Of a stretch of DNA of 42,737 nucleotides, positions 7,365-18,000 are shown one piece after another. A model generated the notes under the pieces. It was not told the DNA's origin and did no database searches. It was given only the letters and a program-made list of their open reading frames with translations. The stretch is from Prevotella sp. CAG:1031 (GTDB lineage Bacteria > Bacteroidota > Bacteroidia > Bacteroidales > Muribaculaceae). Position 1 is the first letter of the stretch. The number at the start of each line of letters is the position of its first letter. Location: NCBI GenBank assembly GCA_000431215.1, contig HF985605.1:1-42737 (forward strand), read 5' to 3'. Both the position numbers and the translations under genes were made by a program.

Positions 7365-8612
7365 ATGAAGTTCGACACTGTCATCATCGGAGGAGGCCTC
7401 AGCGGGCTGACTGCCGCCATTGTACTTGCCTCGCAACGACGCCGCACCGCCGTTGTCACGGCCGGCCAGAGCTCGCTCCATTTCTGCAGCGGTTCGTTTG
7501 AGCTGCTCGGCACTGACGGAGCCGGAAAGGCTGTCGACGCTCCTTTCGAAGCCATGTCGTCTCTGCCCCCCTCTCACCCCTATAGCCGCCTTGGAGGCGC
7601 CGCCGGGGTGGCTCCGCTTCTGGAGCGCGTCGGGCCGATGTTTGAAGAGGCTGGTATCGCCGTGACAGGTTCAGCGACGAAGAACCACTGGCGTCTTAGC
7701 CCAGTGGGCGTCTTCAAGCCTGCGTGGCTTACTCTCGACGAGATGGTTTCGCTGAGCGATCTTTCCGCCATGCCATGGCGCAAAGTCGCAATTGTCAACA
7801 TCAAAGGTTATCTCGATTTCTTTCCGCGATTCCTCGCCGTGGCTCTCGAAAAGCGCGGTGTCAGAGTCGCCATGGAGGCAGTGACCGTGAAGGCCCTTGC
7901 CGATCAGCGCGTGAGCTCGACCGAGCTTCGCGCCGCTAACATAGCACGTTTGCTGACCGACGACGTCGTCGACGCGCTGGCCCGTGAGGTCAACGCCGTC
8001 GTCGGCGACGCCGAGGCAGTGCTTTTCCCCGCCGTGGCCGGCTTCGAAAATGCTTCGGCTGCCGAGCGGCTGCGCAGCGCCGTCGGCCGTCCGCTGCAGT
8101 TCGTGTCGACGCTCGGACTGTCGGTGCCCGGCATCCGTATGGAGAAACAGCTGACGCGCCGTCTTCAGCAGCTCGGTGCCAGCGTGCTCCACGGCGACCG
8201 TGTCAGCCGGGGTTTCTTTACCGGCGACCGTCTCGACGCTGTCGAAACCGTGAATCTCGGTGCCGACCGTCTCGAAGCCGACAACTTCATCCTCGCCTCG
8301 GGCAGCTTCTTCAGCCATGGCCTGACGGCGCTCTCCGACGGCGTCAGCGAACCTGTCTTCGGCCTCGACGTCGAGGCTGCCGGACGCCGCGCCGACTGGT
8401 TCGATAAAGATCTCTTCCGGCCGCAGCCCTTCATGAAGTTCGGCGTGGCCACCGACGCCGGCTTCCGTGCGCTACGCGGCGGCCGCCCTGTTGAAAATAT
8501 GCGCGTTGCCGGAGCCATTCTCTCCGGTGCCGACTCCGTCGCCGAAGGGTCGGGGGCCGGTGTGGCCCTCGCTACGGCCATGGCCGCCGCCAACGCAATC
8601 CTGAAAGACTAA
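7365..8612 (+). CDS. glpB: Anaerobic glycerol-3-phosphate dehydrogenase subunit B
   Basis: This 415-residue flavin protein starts with a classic nucleotide-binding fold (FDTVIIGGGLSGLTAA) and has the GlpB segment SLHFCSGSFELLG. GlpB carries FMN and relays electrons from GlpA to the iron-sulfur subunit GlpC. The C-terminus has the family's closing FAD-domain segment (MRVAGAILSGADSVAEGSGAG). It is 62 nt after glpA and 10 nt before glpC, so the three subunits are made together. No transmembrane helix is apparent, as expected for a subunit attached to the membrane via GlpC. Confidence 0.93.
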   Translation: MKFDTVIIGGGLSGLTAAIVLASQRRRTAVVTAGQSSLHFCSGSFELLGTDGAGKAVDAPFEAMSSLPPSHPYSRLGGAAGVAPLLERVGPMFEEAGIAVTGSATKNHWRLSPVGVFKPAWLTLDEMVSLSDLSAMPWRKVAIVNIKGYLDFFPRFLAVALEKRGVRVAMEAVTVKALADQRVSSTELRAANIARLLTDDVVDALAREVNAVVGDAEAVLFPAVAGFENASAAERLRSAVGRPLQFVSTLGLSVPGIRMEKQLTRRLQQLGASVLHGDRVSRGFFTGDRLDAVETVNLGADRLEADNFILASGSFFSHGLTALSDGVSEPVFGLDVEAAGRRADWFDKDLFRPQPFMKFGVATDAGFRALRGGRPVENMRVAGAILSGADSVAEGSGAGVALATAMAAANAILKD

Positions 8613-8622
8613 TTCCCGCCCC

Positions 8623-9906
8623 ATGGAAATGCAATACGACAATATCAGCGTTAACAATTTCGAGCAGTGTTCGAAGTGCTCGATCTGCACCGCCTACTGC
8701 CCCGTCACCGCTGTAAACCCGATTTACCCCGGCCCCAAACACAGCGGCCCCGACGGCGAACGCTATCGCCTGAAAGACCCGGTCTTCTTCAACGAAGCCC
8801 TCAAATACTGCCTCAACTGCAAGCGCTGCGAGGTCGCCTGCCCTTCAAACGTTAAGATCGGCGACATTATCCAGGCCGCCCGCATAAAATATACCCAGGG
8901 GCGCCCGAAGCTGCGCGACATAATGCTCGCCAACACCGACGCCATGGGGACGATGGCCACGATGGTCGCTCCGCTGGTGAACTTCACTCTGTCGCTCAAG
9001 CCGACGAAGTTCGTCATGGGAAAAGTGCTCGGAATCGCTCCCGAACGCACCTTCCCCAAATATGCGTCGCAGAAGTTCATAAGCTGGTATCGCCGCGACG
9101 CCATGAAGCGACAGGACGTTTTTCCGAAGCAGCTGACATATTTCCATGGCTGCTACGTCAACTATAACAATCCCGGTCAGGGACGCTGTCTCGTCGCCGT
9201 GGCCAACGCTCTGGGCTTCGGAGTGAAGATGCTCGAGCGCGAGAAATGCTGCGGAGTGGCCAAGATCTCGAACCGCCTGATCGAAGAGGCCCGGCGCGAT
9301 GCCGTCATCAACATGGCATCGGTGCGTCACGCACTCGCCGACGGCCGCGGCCCTGTTGTCGGAACCTCGTCGACCTGCGTGTTCACCATGCGCGACGAAT
9401 ATCCCCATCTTCTCGGCATCGACAACTCCGACGTGCGCGATTCGATAACTCTCGCCTCGAAATGGATTTTCGAGCTCTGGGAGAGCGGTGCCGTGAAATT
9501 CGTGTTCAGGCCCGGTTTCAGGATGAAAGCCGCCTACCATACCCCCTGCCACATGGAGAAGCTCGGCTGGACATTCTATTCGACCAACCTCATGCGTCTT
9601 ATTCCCGGTCTCGAGCTGACAGTGCTCGACCAGAACTGCTGCGGTATAGCCGGTACCTACGGCTTCAAGAAAGAGATGTATGACTATAGTCAGGCCATAG
9701 GCGCCGCCACTTTCAAACAGATCCGCGGCCTCAACCCCGACTATGTCATAACCGACTGCGAGACCTGCCGCTGGCAGATCGAGATGTCGACCGGCTATCA
9801 GACCCTCAACCCCATAGAGGTTCTCGCCCGCGCTCTCGACCTCGAGGCAACCGCCCGCGCCAACGGCATTGACCCGTCGATGCTCACCGTCAAAGAATAT
9901 TCGTAA
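8623..9906 (+). CDS. glpC: Anaerobic glycerol-3-phosphate dehydrogenase subunit C
   Basis: This 427-residue iron-sulfur protein anchors the complex and passes electrons toward quinone. Two [4Fe-4S] motifs are visible near the N-terminus: Cys16, 19, 22, 26 and Cys63, 66, 69, 73. Two CCG domains follow, marked by EKCCGVAKIS and QNCCGIAGTYG, the second ending with a CETCRWQIEM segment. This layout matches GlpC and related heterodisulfide-reductase-like subunits. The gene begins 10 nt after glpB and ends 22 nt before glpT. Confidence 0.94.
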   Translation: MEMQYDNISVNNFEQCSKCSICTAYCPVTAVNPIYPGPKHSGPDGERYRLKDPVFFNEALKYCLNCKRCEVACPSNVKIGDIIQAARIKYTQGRPKLRDIMLANTDAMGTMATMVAPLVNFTLSLKPTKFVMGKVLGIAPERTFPKYASQKFISWYRRDAMKRQDVFPKQLTYFHGCYVNYNNPGQGRCLVAVANALGFGVKMLEREKCCGVAKISNRLIEEARRDAVINMASVRHALADGRGPVVGTSSTCVFTMRDEYPHLLGIDNSDVRDSITLASKWIFELWESGAVKFVFRPGFRMKAAYHTPCHMEKLGWTFYSTNLMRLIPGLELTVLDQNCCGIAGTYGFKKEMYDYSQAIGAATFKQIRGLNPDYVITDCETCRWQIEMSTGYQTLNPIEVLARALDLEATARANGIDPSMLTVKEYS

Positions 9907-9928
9907 ACCTTAATAAATTTTCATTATC

Positions 9929-11338
9929 ATGTCAAGATTTCTGGCTCCACCGCCTTTCAAGCCCGAGATGACGGGCCCCGGCGTCGACGCTAAGTACAAG
10001 AAGATGAGAATGCAGGTGTTCACCGGCGCTTTCATCGGCTACGCCGCTTTCTACATTGTCCGTAAGAACTTCTCAATGGCCATACCGATGCTCGACCAGT
10101 TCGGCATCGACAAGGGTGACCTCGGAACAGTGCTCGCGATGAACGCTATCGCCTACGCTCTTTCGAAATTCCTCATGGGCAGCGTCTCCGACCGCTCGAA
10201 CGCACGCCGCTTCCTTCCTCTCGGCCTTGTTCTGGCCGCTATCTCTATGGCCTTCATGGTATGGCCTATCCAGGCTTTCGACCTTGCGGCCCATCCCGAG
10301 CATAAAATCTGGGCCCTCATAATTCTTGGTGCTCTCAACTTCCTCGTCGGCTGGTTCAACGGAATGGGCTGGCCTCCGTGCGGACGTGTCATGACCCACT
10401 GGTTCAGCCAGAACGAACGCGGCACGTGGATGTCGATATGGAACTGCGCCCATAACGTCGGCGGCGCCCTCGTAGGCCCCATGGCCGCCTACGGTGCCGT
10501 ATGGTTCGGCTCGTGGTTCTATGGCAGCCATGAGAACCTCTACTTCCTCGCCGGTACGTTCCTCTTCCCTGCCGCCGTTGCTATCCTCATCGCTATCGTT
10601 GCCTACTGCCTGCTGCGCGACACCCCCCAGAGCGTCGGCCTCCCCTCGATCGAGAAATGGCGCAACGACTATCCCAAAAACTATTCTGAAAAGAGCGAAG
10701 AGGTTCTCTCTACCCGCGAGATCTTCTTCAAATATGTGTTCCGCAACAAATTCCTCTGGTTCATCGCCTGCGCCAACGCCTTCATCTACATGGTTCGCTA
10801 CGGTGCTCTCGACTGGGCCCCGACACTGCTGACGAGCGCCGGTCTCGACATCAAGGAAGCCGGCTGGGCTTACTTCGCCTATGAGTTCGCCGCCATCCCC
10901 GGCACCCTCGTCTGCGGCTGGCTCTCCGATAAGGTATTCAAAGGACGCCGCGCACTCCCCACGATCATCTTCATGATTCCCGTAATCGGCTTCCTCCTTC
11001 TCTATGCCTTCTTCTATGAGAACATGACACTGGCCCTGATAAGCCTTATCGGTATCGGCTTCTTCATCTACGGCCCCGTGATGCTCATCGGCGTTCAGGC
11101 CCTCGACCTCGCCCCGAAAAACGCTGCCGGAACAGCCGCCGGTCTGACCGGTTTCTTCGGCTACTTCTTCGGCACCGCCCTGCTGGCCAACATGCTTGTC
11201 GGTTATGTCGCCGACGCCGCCGGCTGGGGATGGACATTCGTGCTGCTCATCGGCGCCTGTGTTCTCTCGATGCTCTTCATGGCAATGACCTATAAAGAAG
11301 AACAGTATCTCGTAGAGCGCAACAACGGCAAGAAATAA
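9929..11338 (+). CDS. glpT: Glycerol-3-phosphate transporter (MFS)
   Basis: This 469-residue major facilitator protein has twelve hydrophobic segments and the family segments YAAFYIVRKNFSMAIP near the N-terminus and GWFNGMGWPPCGRVMTHWF in the fourth to fifth helix region, typical of GlpT and the organophosphate:phosphate antiporters. It imports glycerol-3-phosphate in exchange for phosphate across the inner membrane. Lying last in the operon, 22 nt after glpC, it supplies the substrate of GlpABC. Hexose-phosphate carriers are close relatives, but the neighbours favour GlpT. A strong GC-rich hairpin follows at 11369-11408. Confidence 0.93.
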   Translation: MSRFLAPPPFKPEMTGPGVDAKYKKMRMQVFTGAFIGYAAFYIVRKNFSMAIPMLDQFGIDKGDLGTVLAMNAIAYALSKFLMGSVSDRSNARRFLPLGLVLAAISMAFMVWPIQAFDLAAHPEHKIWALIILGALNFLVGWFNGMGWPPCGRVMTHWFSQNERGTWMSIWNCAHNVGGALVGPMAAYGAVWFGSWFYGSHENLYFLAGTFLFPAAVAILIAIVAYCLLRDTPQSVGLPSIEKWRNDYPKNYSEKSEEVLSTREIFFKYVFRNKFLWFIACANAFIYMVRYGALDWAPTLLTSAGLDIKEAGWAYFAYEFAAIPGTLVCGWLSDKVFKGRRALPTIIFMIPVIGFLLLYAFFYENMTLALISLIGIGFFIYGPVMLIGVQALDLAPKNAAGTAAGLTGFFGYFFGTALLANMLVGYVADAAGWGWTFVLLIGACVLSMLFMAMTYKEEQYLVERNNGKK

Positions 11339-11368
11339 ATAACACGCTTTTCATACACACACTACTCC

Positions 11369-11408
11369 GCGGGAGGGTGTGCCGGACAGCCCCGGCGCGC
11401 CCTCCCGC
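11369..11408 (+). terminator. Hairpin after glpT
   Basis: The 17-nt arm at 11369-11385 pairs with 11392-11408 (15 of 17 Watson-Crick, the other two as G-U), with a short loop. It lies 30 nt after the glpT stop. There is no T-run, so it may protect the 3' end or need Rho rather than act as a classic intrinsic terminator. Confidence 0.5.
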
Positions 11409-11456
11409 CTCGTTCCGGAGCGGTGTCTTTTGCCGGGTAAATTGGCCTGTCCGGGC

Positions 11457-11538
11457 GTAGGGGCGTGCCTTTGGTACGTTTCACATGCGACTGACAATCA
11501 GCGCGTTGCAATGCTACGTGCCAAAGGCACGTCCCTAC
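11457..11538. repeat. Dispersed palindromic repeat, copy 1
   Basis: The arms at 11457-11479 (GTAGGGGCGTGCCTTTGG...) and 11516-11538 are inverted copies of each other with 2 mismatches in 23. The right end continues into CACCAGGGCGTTT. The arm core and right border resemble the palindrome at 35581-35665, so this is a dispersed element, REP-like in form. Confidence 0.65.
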
Positions 11539-11624
11539 ACCAGGGCGTTTCCGCCGCCGATTTCATCTAAGTTAATAGCATTAAGGCACGTCCCTACGCC
11601 AGGGTGTTTCTGACGCAGATTTCA
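11524..11624. repeat. 42-bp imperfect direct repeat
   Basis: The segments 11524-11565 and 11583-11624 both start AAGGCACGTCCCTAC and end GATTTCA, with a few differences, and are 59 bp apart start to start. The second looks like an extra copy of the right end of the palindromic repeat. Confidence 0.6.
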
Positions 11625-11859
11625 CAAATCGCGGATGCACGCAAAGCGCCGGGAGAGGCGGATTGCTGGCGGCTCGGCTCCTTCCTTCGACTTCGCGGCA
11701 ACGCGGGACGCAGTGGGATTTGGGGCAATCTGCCTGATTGGCAACGATTTGGGGCGCTTGAAAAAAATTTTCGGCGCTGACGCGCCATTTTTTAACTAAG
11801 TTGGATGGTTTTGGTTAACAAGAATTAACTATTCGGGGGGGTAAATGTCAATTTGTGTT

Positions 11860-11903
11860 TAACTTTGCAACGTCGAAGAGTTTACTCTCGACGTTGCAAA
11901 GTT
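11860..11903. promoter_or_regulatory. -7 box overlapped by a perfect 16-bp inverted repeat
   Basis: TAACTTTG at 11860-11867 fits TAnnTTTG, though no good -33 TTTG is at the right distance. AACTTTGCAACGTCGA at 11861-11876 is repeated in inverse at 11888-11903 with an 11-nt spacer, with no mismatch. Because the left arm includes the -7 box, this could be an operator for the gene at 12025, whose start is about 150 nt downstream, or an RNA stem if transcription starts further upstream. Confidence 0.45.
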
Positions 11904-12024
11904 TAAGCATGATTTTGAAATAAAGAAAATTGACTCTCTAATCCTATATCGCGTGGCCCGTAAAAGGCTGCGCTCCAATAATTTGTAAAAAACACTAAAT
12001 ATACTAACTAATCATCCATTCAAC

Positions 12025-15000
12025 ATGCAAAAGAAAATACTTCTTCCTTTGGTGATGACGGTGCCCGCCGCTATGCCGGCACTGGCAAATATCCCCTTAG
12101 GCTTTCCTGAGGCTACCACTTGGGAAAAGTCAGGCGTAACAAGCGAAGACTGGATTAACTACACTGAAAAGTCGGTTACCTGCCCGGTCGGAACAGCTTA
12201 CGTTACCGTTAATCTCGGCACACTCCCCGCCGGCGATTATTTCTTCCGCTTCAACAGCGCTAAAAACATAGCCGTTGAGGTAGGGGAGACAACCTACGCC
12301 GTAGGCACCAAGGGCGACGGAAGTGTCCCCACTACCGGCGGAATCTCGGAATCGGTCTCCCATAAGGGTGGCCCGCTGCAGATTAAAATCAAGGCCAAGG
12401 ATACCTCTACAGGCTTCAGCTTTCAGATCAAGTGCGTCACCCTCGAGGTGTCGATGGACCGCTACAATGAAGTAAACAGCGCTTATACCAAAGCCAAGCT
12501 GCTGGTTCTCAACGACGTTGACGCAGCCGACGAGTTCAGCGAAGCCGTAGAGCTGCGCCTGCGCAAGACCAACTATTTCAACAAAGACGTTGAAGAGTTC
12601 AACGGCAGGTCTATGACCGACGTCCTCGCCGACCTCGAGAAGATGGGCGAGAACGACGTTACTGTCACCGAAATCTCCAACAAGGCCGAGTGGCTGAAGC
12701 TCTACGAAGCCTACGGCCTCGACAAGACTCCGTCGACCGTTCTGGAATATTTCAACGGAATGTCGGCTAAGGTCGATGAATATAACGAGGCTGTCAAGGC
12801 CGAGAACGAAGTGTGGGCCCGCTATAACAATAATGTGGCAAAGCGCACAACTCTTCTCGACGAGTACACGACACTGAAGACCGGCGCCGACGCCCTGAAG
12901 GCCGACGTCGATAAATTCCTCGTTACCGACGCCGCTCTGAAGAAGACCTATCTCGACAACATCAACAGCTTCATCACTGATCTCGAAAACTATAAGATAA
13001 GCCTCGACACCGCCTATCCCGACCCCGCCGATTATCCCGACGGAGCAAACAGCCGCGCTCTGCGCAACGAGATCACCTTCGAAGACCAGACTCCCGCTCT
13101 GACTCAGACCCTCACCGAGCAGCAGGCTGCTTTCGAAGCCTTCAAGAAAGATTATAACGCTTACTACGACATCAACTTCGTTCAGCTCACCAACCTGCAG
13201 AACGCCTACGAGAAATATGTAGCCTTCCTTAAAGGCGTCAAAGGCGTCAAGGACTATGAGCAGGTTTATGACGACCTCGTAATAGGTGTAGGCGAAGTAG
13301 TTTCGTTCGAGAATCCCGCTGCCGACTCGAAACTCGGCACCGCCAACTCTCTCTACGAGACAACCAAGAGCGAAAATAAGATTGAGGCCGTTGCCGACGC
13401 TTCTAACGGCTACGAAGCCAAGAAAGCCGCCATTCAGGCTGTTATCGACGGCTGGACAACCCTCACCGACGAGTTCACCGCTCTGATCACCGACCAGAAC
13501 ACCAACATGACCGAGTGTGGCGAGCTTATAAGCGGCTGGAACGACAAGGTAGCCGAATACAACAAACTGACCGTTCCCGCTCACCTTCAGGAGCAGTTCG
13601 ACGCCAAGCTGAAAGCTGTCACTGACGCCATCAACGCCTACAAGACCCTCGTCGACGAGAAATACCGCGCTCACGTGCTCGACAAGACCGCTCTCGACAT
13701 CACCGATGTTACCGACGCTCTGGATGCTATGGACGAGTTCGTGGCTCCGATGAAAAACATTCAGGACCTTCTTGCCAAACTCGAAGCCGCCAAGACCGAG
13801 GTTGAGAAGAATGCCGAGCAGAATGTTGCCGGCGACGACGAGAACGAGAAGACCGTTGTCAATATCGGCGACCGCTTCCGCGGCACCTACGACGGCCTGA
13901 AGAACTCTATCGTAAATCTGACGCTCGACCAGGCCAACGATCCCGCCATCACCGGTCCTATCGAAGACGAAATCAAGAAGTATGAGGCTGACGCCAAGGC
14001 TTATTCCGACAACCTGACGGCTGTCAACAAAATCATCGCCGACCTCGAGACAGCCTACACCGGTCTGGGCGACTTCATCACCGCCAAGATCTTCGATAAA
14101 TTCGAGGCTGACGACAACACCGAGCTCAAGGCTGTCAAGGAGAAATATGCCGCTGACTGGGCAACCGACTTCGACAAGGCTATCAAGGGTTATCGCAACG
14201 ACCTCTATCAGGCCGCAATAGCAGCCAACGATCAGGACAGCTTCACCCGGCTCGTCAATCTGCTTGCAGCCCTCCAAGAGGCTACCGGCGACACCGGCGC
14301 TCTCGCTACCGAAGATTTCGACGCCGCCAAGGCTGCCTTCTCGCTCGACGGCTCGAACGCCAACATGACGTTTGCCCGCCGTCTGGTCGACGCCTTCGAA
14401 ACAACTCTGGCCGAGCATACCGCCGCCACCAACCCCGAGACCCTCGTTACTCACGCCGATGAGATTTCTACCGACGAAGTCAAGGACGCTCTCGACGCTG
14501 TCGACATTGCCGCAGCTACCGGCGACGTCGCCAAGCTCGCAGCCTGCGACACCGCTATCAAGGCCGCTCTCGAGAAGCTTCAGGACCTGAAAGATAAGTT
14601 CGACGAGCTCAAAGAGAACCAGGATAACTACAATGCTCTGGCTGCCGACTACGACGCTCTGCTGCCCGAGCTCGACAAGCTCATCGAGTATAACAACGAC
14701 AACTCGCTGACCCCCGCTCTCGAATACTATCGCGACGACGTCATCGGCACTGTTGCCACCGCCGAAGAAGGTACCCTCGGCAAGCAGCTCGCCGACCTCA
14801 AGGCCGAGCTCGACAAGGCTCTTCAGGATACCAAGATCCACACCGGCGCCGAGAACGATGCCCTTCAGGCCAAGATCGACGCTCTCGAGAAAGCCATCGC
14901 CGACACCCGCGCCGCTATCGAGGCCAATAACAACAACCATAACAAGCAGGTCGACAAGGAGAAAGAAGAGCGCGCCCACGCTCTCGACGTTATCGGCCAG

Positions 15001-18000
15001 ATCGAAACAATCGGCGCTGCCGACGGTTCTGCCGACCTCCAGACGATGAAAGACTGGAAGGCTGCCCTTCAGTCGATTATCGACAACGACATCGCTGCCG
15101 AGAATGTGGTTGTTACCAACGCCTACGGTAAGGGTGAGTCAGCCGCTCGCAACGAAGAGATCATGAAGGTCTACAACGATATCCACCAGCGTATTCAGGA
15201 TATCGAGGATCAGCTCAACGGCGACGTCTACAAAGACGCTGTCAAGGACGCCAACACCCTGACAACCCAGGATTGGGGCGCTTCTTACTACGACCGTCTG
15301 ATGAACGAATGGCGCAAGGCTATCCAGGACTACAACTATTACTACTACGACCTTGAGAACAAGGGCTGGAGCGACTATGTCCACGAGCCTATCCGCCGCC
15401 ACTACGAGCAGTTCGCTTCTCACGCCGATATCGACAACCTCAACGCCGAAGTTGCCGCTTATATCGCCGAGCAGAACGCCAAGCCCCACGTAATCACCGC
15501 CGACGAATGGAAGGCATGGACCGACAAAGCCGACGCTATCTCGGCAACCATCGCCGCCCGCGTTCAGGCTCTCGAGGAAGAGGCCAACAAGCTGGCTAAG
15601 GAATACTATGCTCAGCAGCACGCTGCCGCCGCCGACGCTATCGCCGGGGCAACCGACGCTCTCAACGGAGCCTCTGTTGATCCCGCAGGCCCGCTGACCG
15701 ACGCCAACAAGCATCTCGCCGACGCCGAGGCTCTCTACGGAAAGACCAACGCCGAGGCCGGCTATCCTCAGAACGTTGTAGGCCGCGGAATGAACGACAT
15801 CGCCAACGAGCTCGACAAGGTTATCCCCTCGATCGACGTTCAGAAAGCCTGCAAGGCTGCCTGGGACGATGTATTCAGCCGTGCCCTCGAGGAGATCGGC
15901 CGCCTCAAGGAGGTTGTCAGCAGCGAGGACGCCGCTTACTGCCCGCAGGATGTCAAAGACGCCTGGATGACCGACTTCCGCGAGAAAGAAGCTATCGTCA
16001 ACGACCTCAACACTCAGGTTTCGGCTGTCACAACCGATCTGGTCAAGGTTTATGCCGAGTATGCTCAGTCGCTCGACGAGCTCGTCAAGGCCATGCAGAA
16101 CGATGTTGACGAAATCCTCAAGAGCAGCAAGCTCAATAAGGAAAACAAAGACATCTACGACAACTTCAACAATACCTGGCTGCCCGCTCTTCAGGACAGT
16201 CTCAAGGATCTCGAAGACTTCGTAAGCTCGCTCGGCGCTTCGGGCGACATGGACGGCACGCTCAACAATATCGAAGGCGCTATCGACGCTCTCAGCAAGC
16301 TTGTCGAGGCCAACAAGGAAAGCCTGCTCGACCACGACATCGAGCAGCAGGCCAAGAATATTCAGACGAGCATCGACAACGCCTATTCTACCGCTGCCGA
16401 CGCTGAAATCAGCTGGCTGCGCAATATGCTGAAGACTACCCAGACAGCCTTCAACGACGCCATGGTAAGAGGCACCGGCTCGCTCAACGACCGCCTCGCC
16501 GCCCTCGGCTCCGACAAGACTCAGGATGGTATCGAGGCCGAGATCCACACCATCGGCGACGCTCTGGTCACCTTCACCTACGACGCCGCCAAGAAAGACG
16601 AGTTCAAGACTACCGCCCGCGGCTATGAGACCGACCTCTGCGGCCTTTACGACCTGCTCCAGCAGACCTGGACCGACAGCCCCGCAGCTGCCGTGCGCGC
16701 CGCTCTCGACGAGCTCTATACCGAAATCAGCGGTAAGATCGAAGCCGGTCAGACTGCTCTCGGCGAGTGTGTCGAAAGCGTTCAGACAGAGTTTGCCGGT
16801 CAGTATGAGGCTCTCAAGACGGCTCTCGACGTTCAGAAGACGAGCTGGGACGGCAACGGCGCCGATGTCATTGCCCGCGAAGACGCCTACAAACGTGCTC
16901 TCGGCGACATCAGCGACAGCGTAGATCAGCTCCTCAAGGATGTCGACGACGCTCAGAAGGCCGCTCTCGAAAAGGCTGAGAAGGAGCGCGTCAACGCCGA
17001 GAAGTACACAGCTCTCAAGGCTGAGTTCGACGGCCTGCAGGCCGAGTTCGACGAGGCCAAGGCTCTCGTGGCCGGTTATGAGAACGGCATTGCCGAACAG
17101 TATGCCGATTTCGCCGACCAGATTCAGGACGCCCTCGACGCTTCTCTGGCAAATCTCGAGGAGGCCAACACCAACGTTGCCCTGACCGAGACCAGCGAGC
17201 TGCAGTATTCCGCCGCTATCGCCAACGCCATCGACAACTACCGCCTCTGGGCTACCCGCTCGTATGCTACGGTTCAGTTCGCCACTATCGCCACCAAAGA
17301 CAGCGAGCTGTCGGCCAAGCTGTCAGACCTCCATATCGTTCCGGCCGTATTCTCCGAGATCGAGAATGCTCTCGAGCCCCTGCGCGAGAACGTCCTGACA
17401 GTCCGCGGCGAATACCGCACCGCCGACTTCGAGCGTCTGACCGCTATCATCGCCGATACCAAAACGTATATCGGTCAGTACGACGAGCTTCTCAATAAGG
17501 CTCAGGACAACGCGTTCATCCCGGGCGATGTCGATGAGGATGTCGAGGTTTCGGCTGTCGACGTTCAACAGGTCATCACCTGGATCGGCGAGACAATGTC
17601 GTTCGAGGAGCTTGCTGCCGCCAACCCGCGTCAGGCCTATGCCGCCGATGTCAACAACGACGGCAAGATCAACATCGCCGACGTTGTGGCAATCTCGAAC
17701 ATCGTTCTCGACGAGCTCAACGGCCCGTCGGAGGCTCCGCGCCTGATGTTCAAGGGTATCCGCCGCGGCGGCGAGAACAACCTTACCGTTGCTCTGGGCG
17801 AGACCGTCGACGGTGTCCGCGAATATGCCGTGATGGTCAACAATGCCACTGCCTTCGTTGGCGGCCAGCTCGACATCAATGTCGGCGCCGGCATGGAGAT
17901 TGTCGACATCGAACTGACCACACGCGCTGCCGCCCACAAGCTCTACCGCTTCGACAACAACTCGGGAGCCCGCGTAATCATCGCCTCGATGACCAACGAC

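Larger units (their letters stand above)
11339..12024. other. 686-nt non-coding region between glpT and the giant secreted protein
   Basis: No coding region here is convincing. It holds, in order, a GC-rich hairpin (11369-11408), a dispersed palindromic repeat with 23-bp arms (11457-11538), a 42-bp imperfect direct repeat (11524-11565 and 11583-11624), an unexplained stretch to about 11800, and a -7-like box overlapped by a perfect 16-bp inverted repeat (11860-11903). From about 11905 to 12024 I see only AT-rich leader sequence. Confidence 0.7.

Noticed and set aside
11379..11570. A 63-codon open frame after glpT
   Set aside because: It runs through the hairpin and the palindromic repeat; composition is that of repeat sequence.
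11861..11903. Inverted repeat considered as an invertible promoter
   Set aside because: The segment between the arms is only 11 nt and holds no promoter, and no recombinase gene is near; an operator or stem is simpler.
12130..14979. A 949-codon open frame on the minus strand
   Set aside because: It is antisense to the giant secreted protein, glycine/valine-rich with no domain, and arises from the GNC/GAC codon pattern of the true gene.
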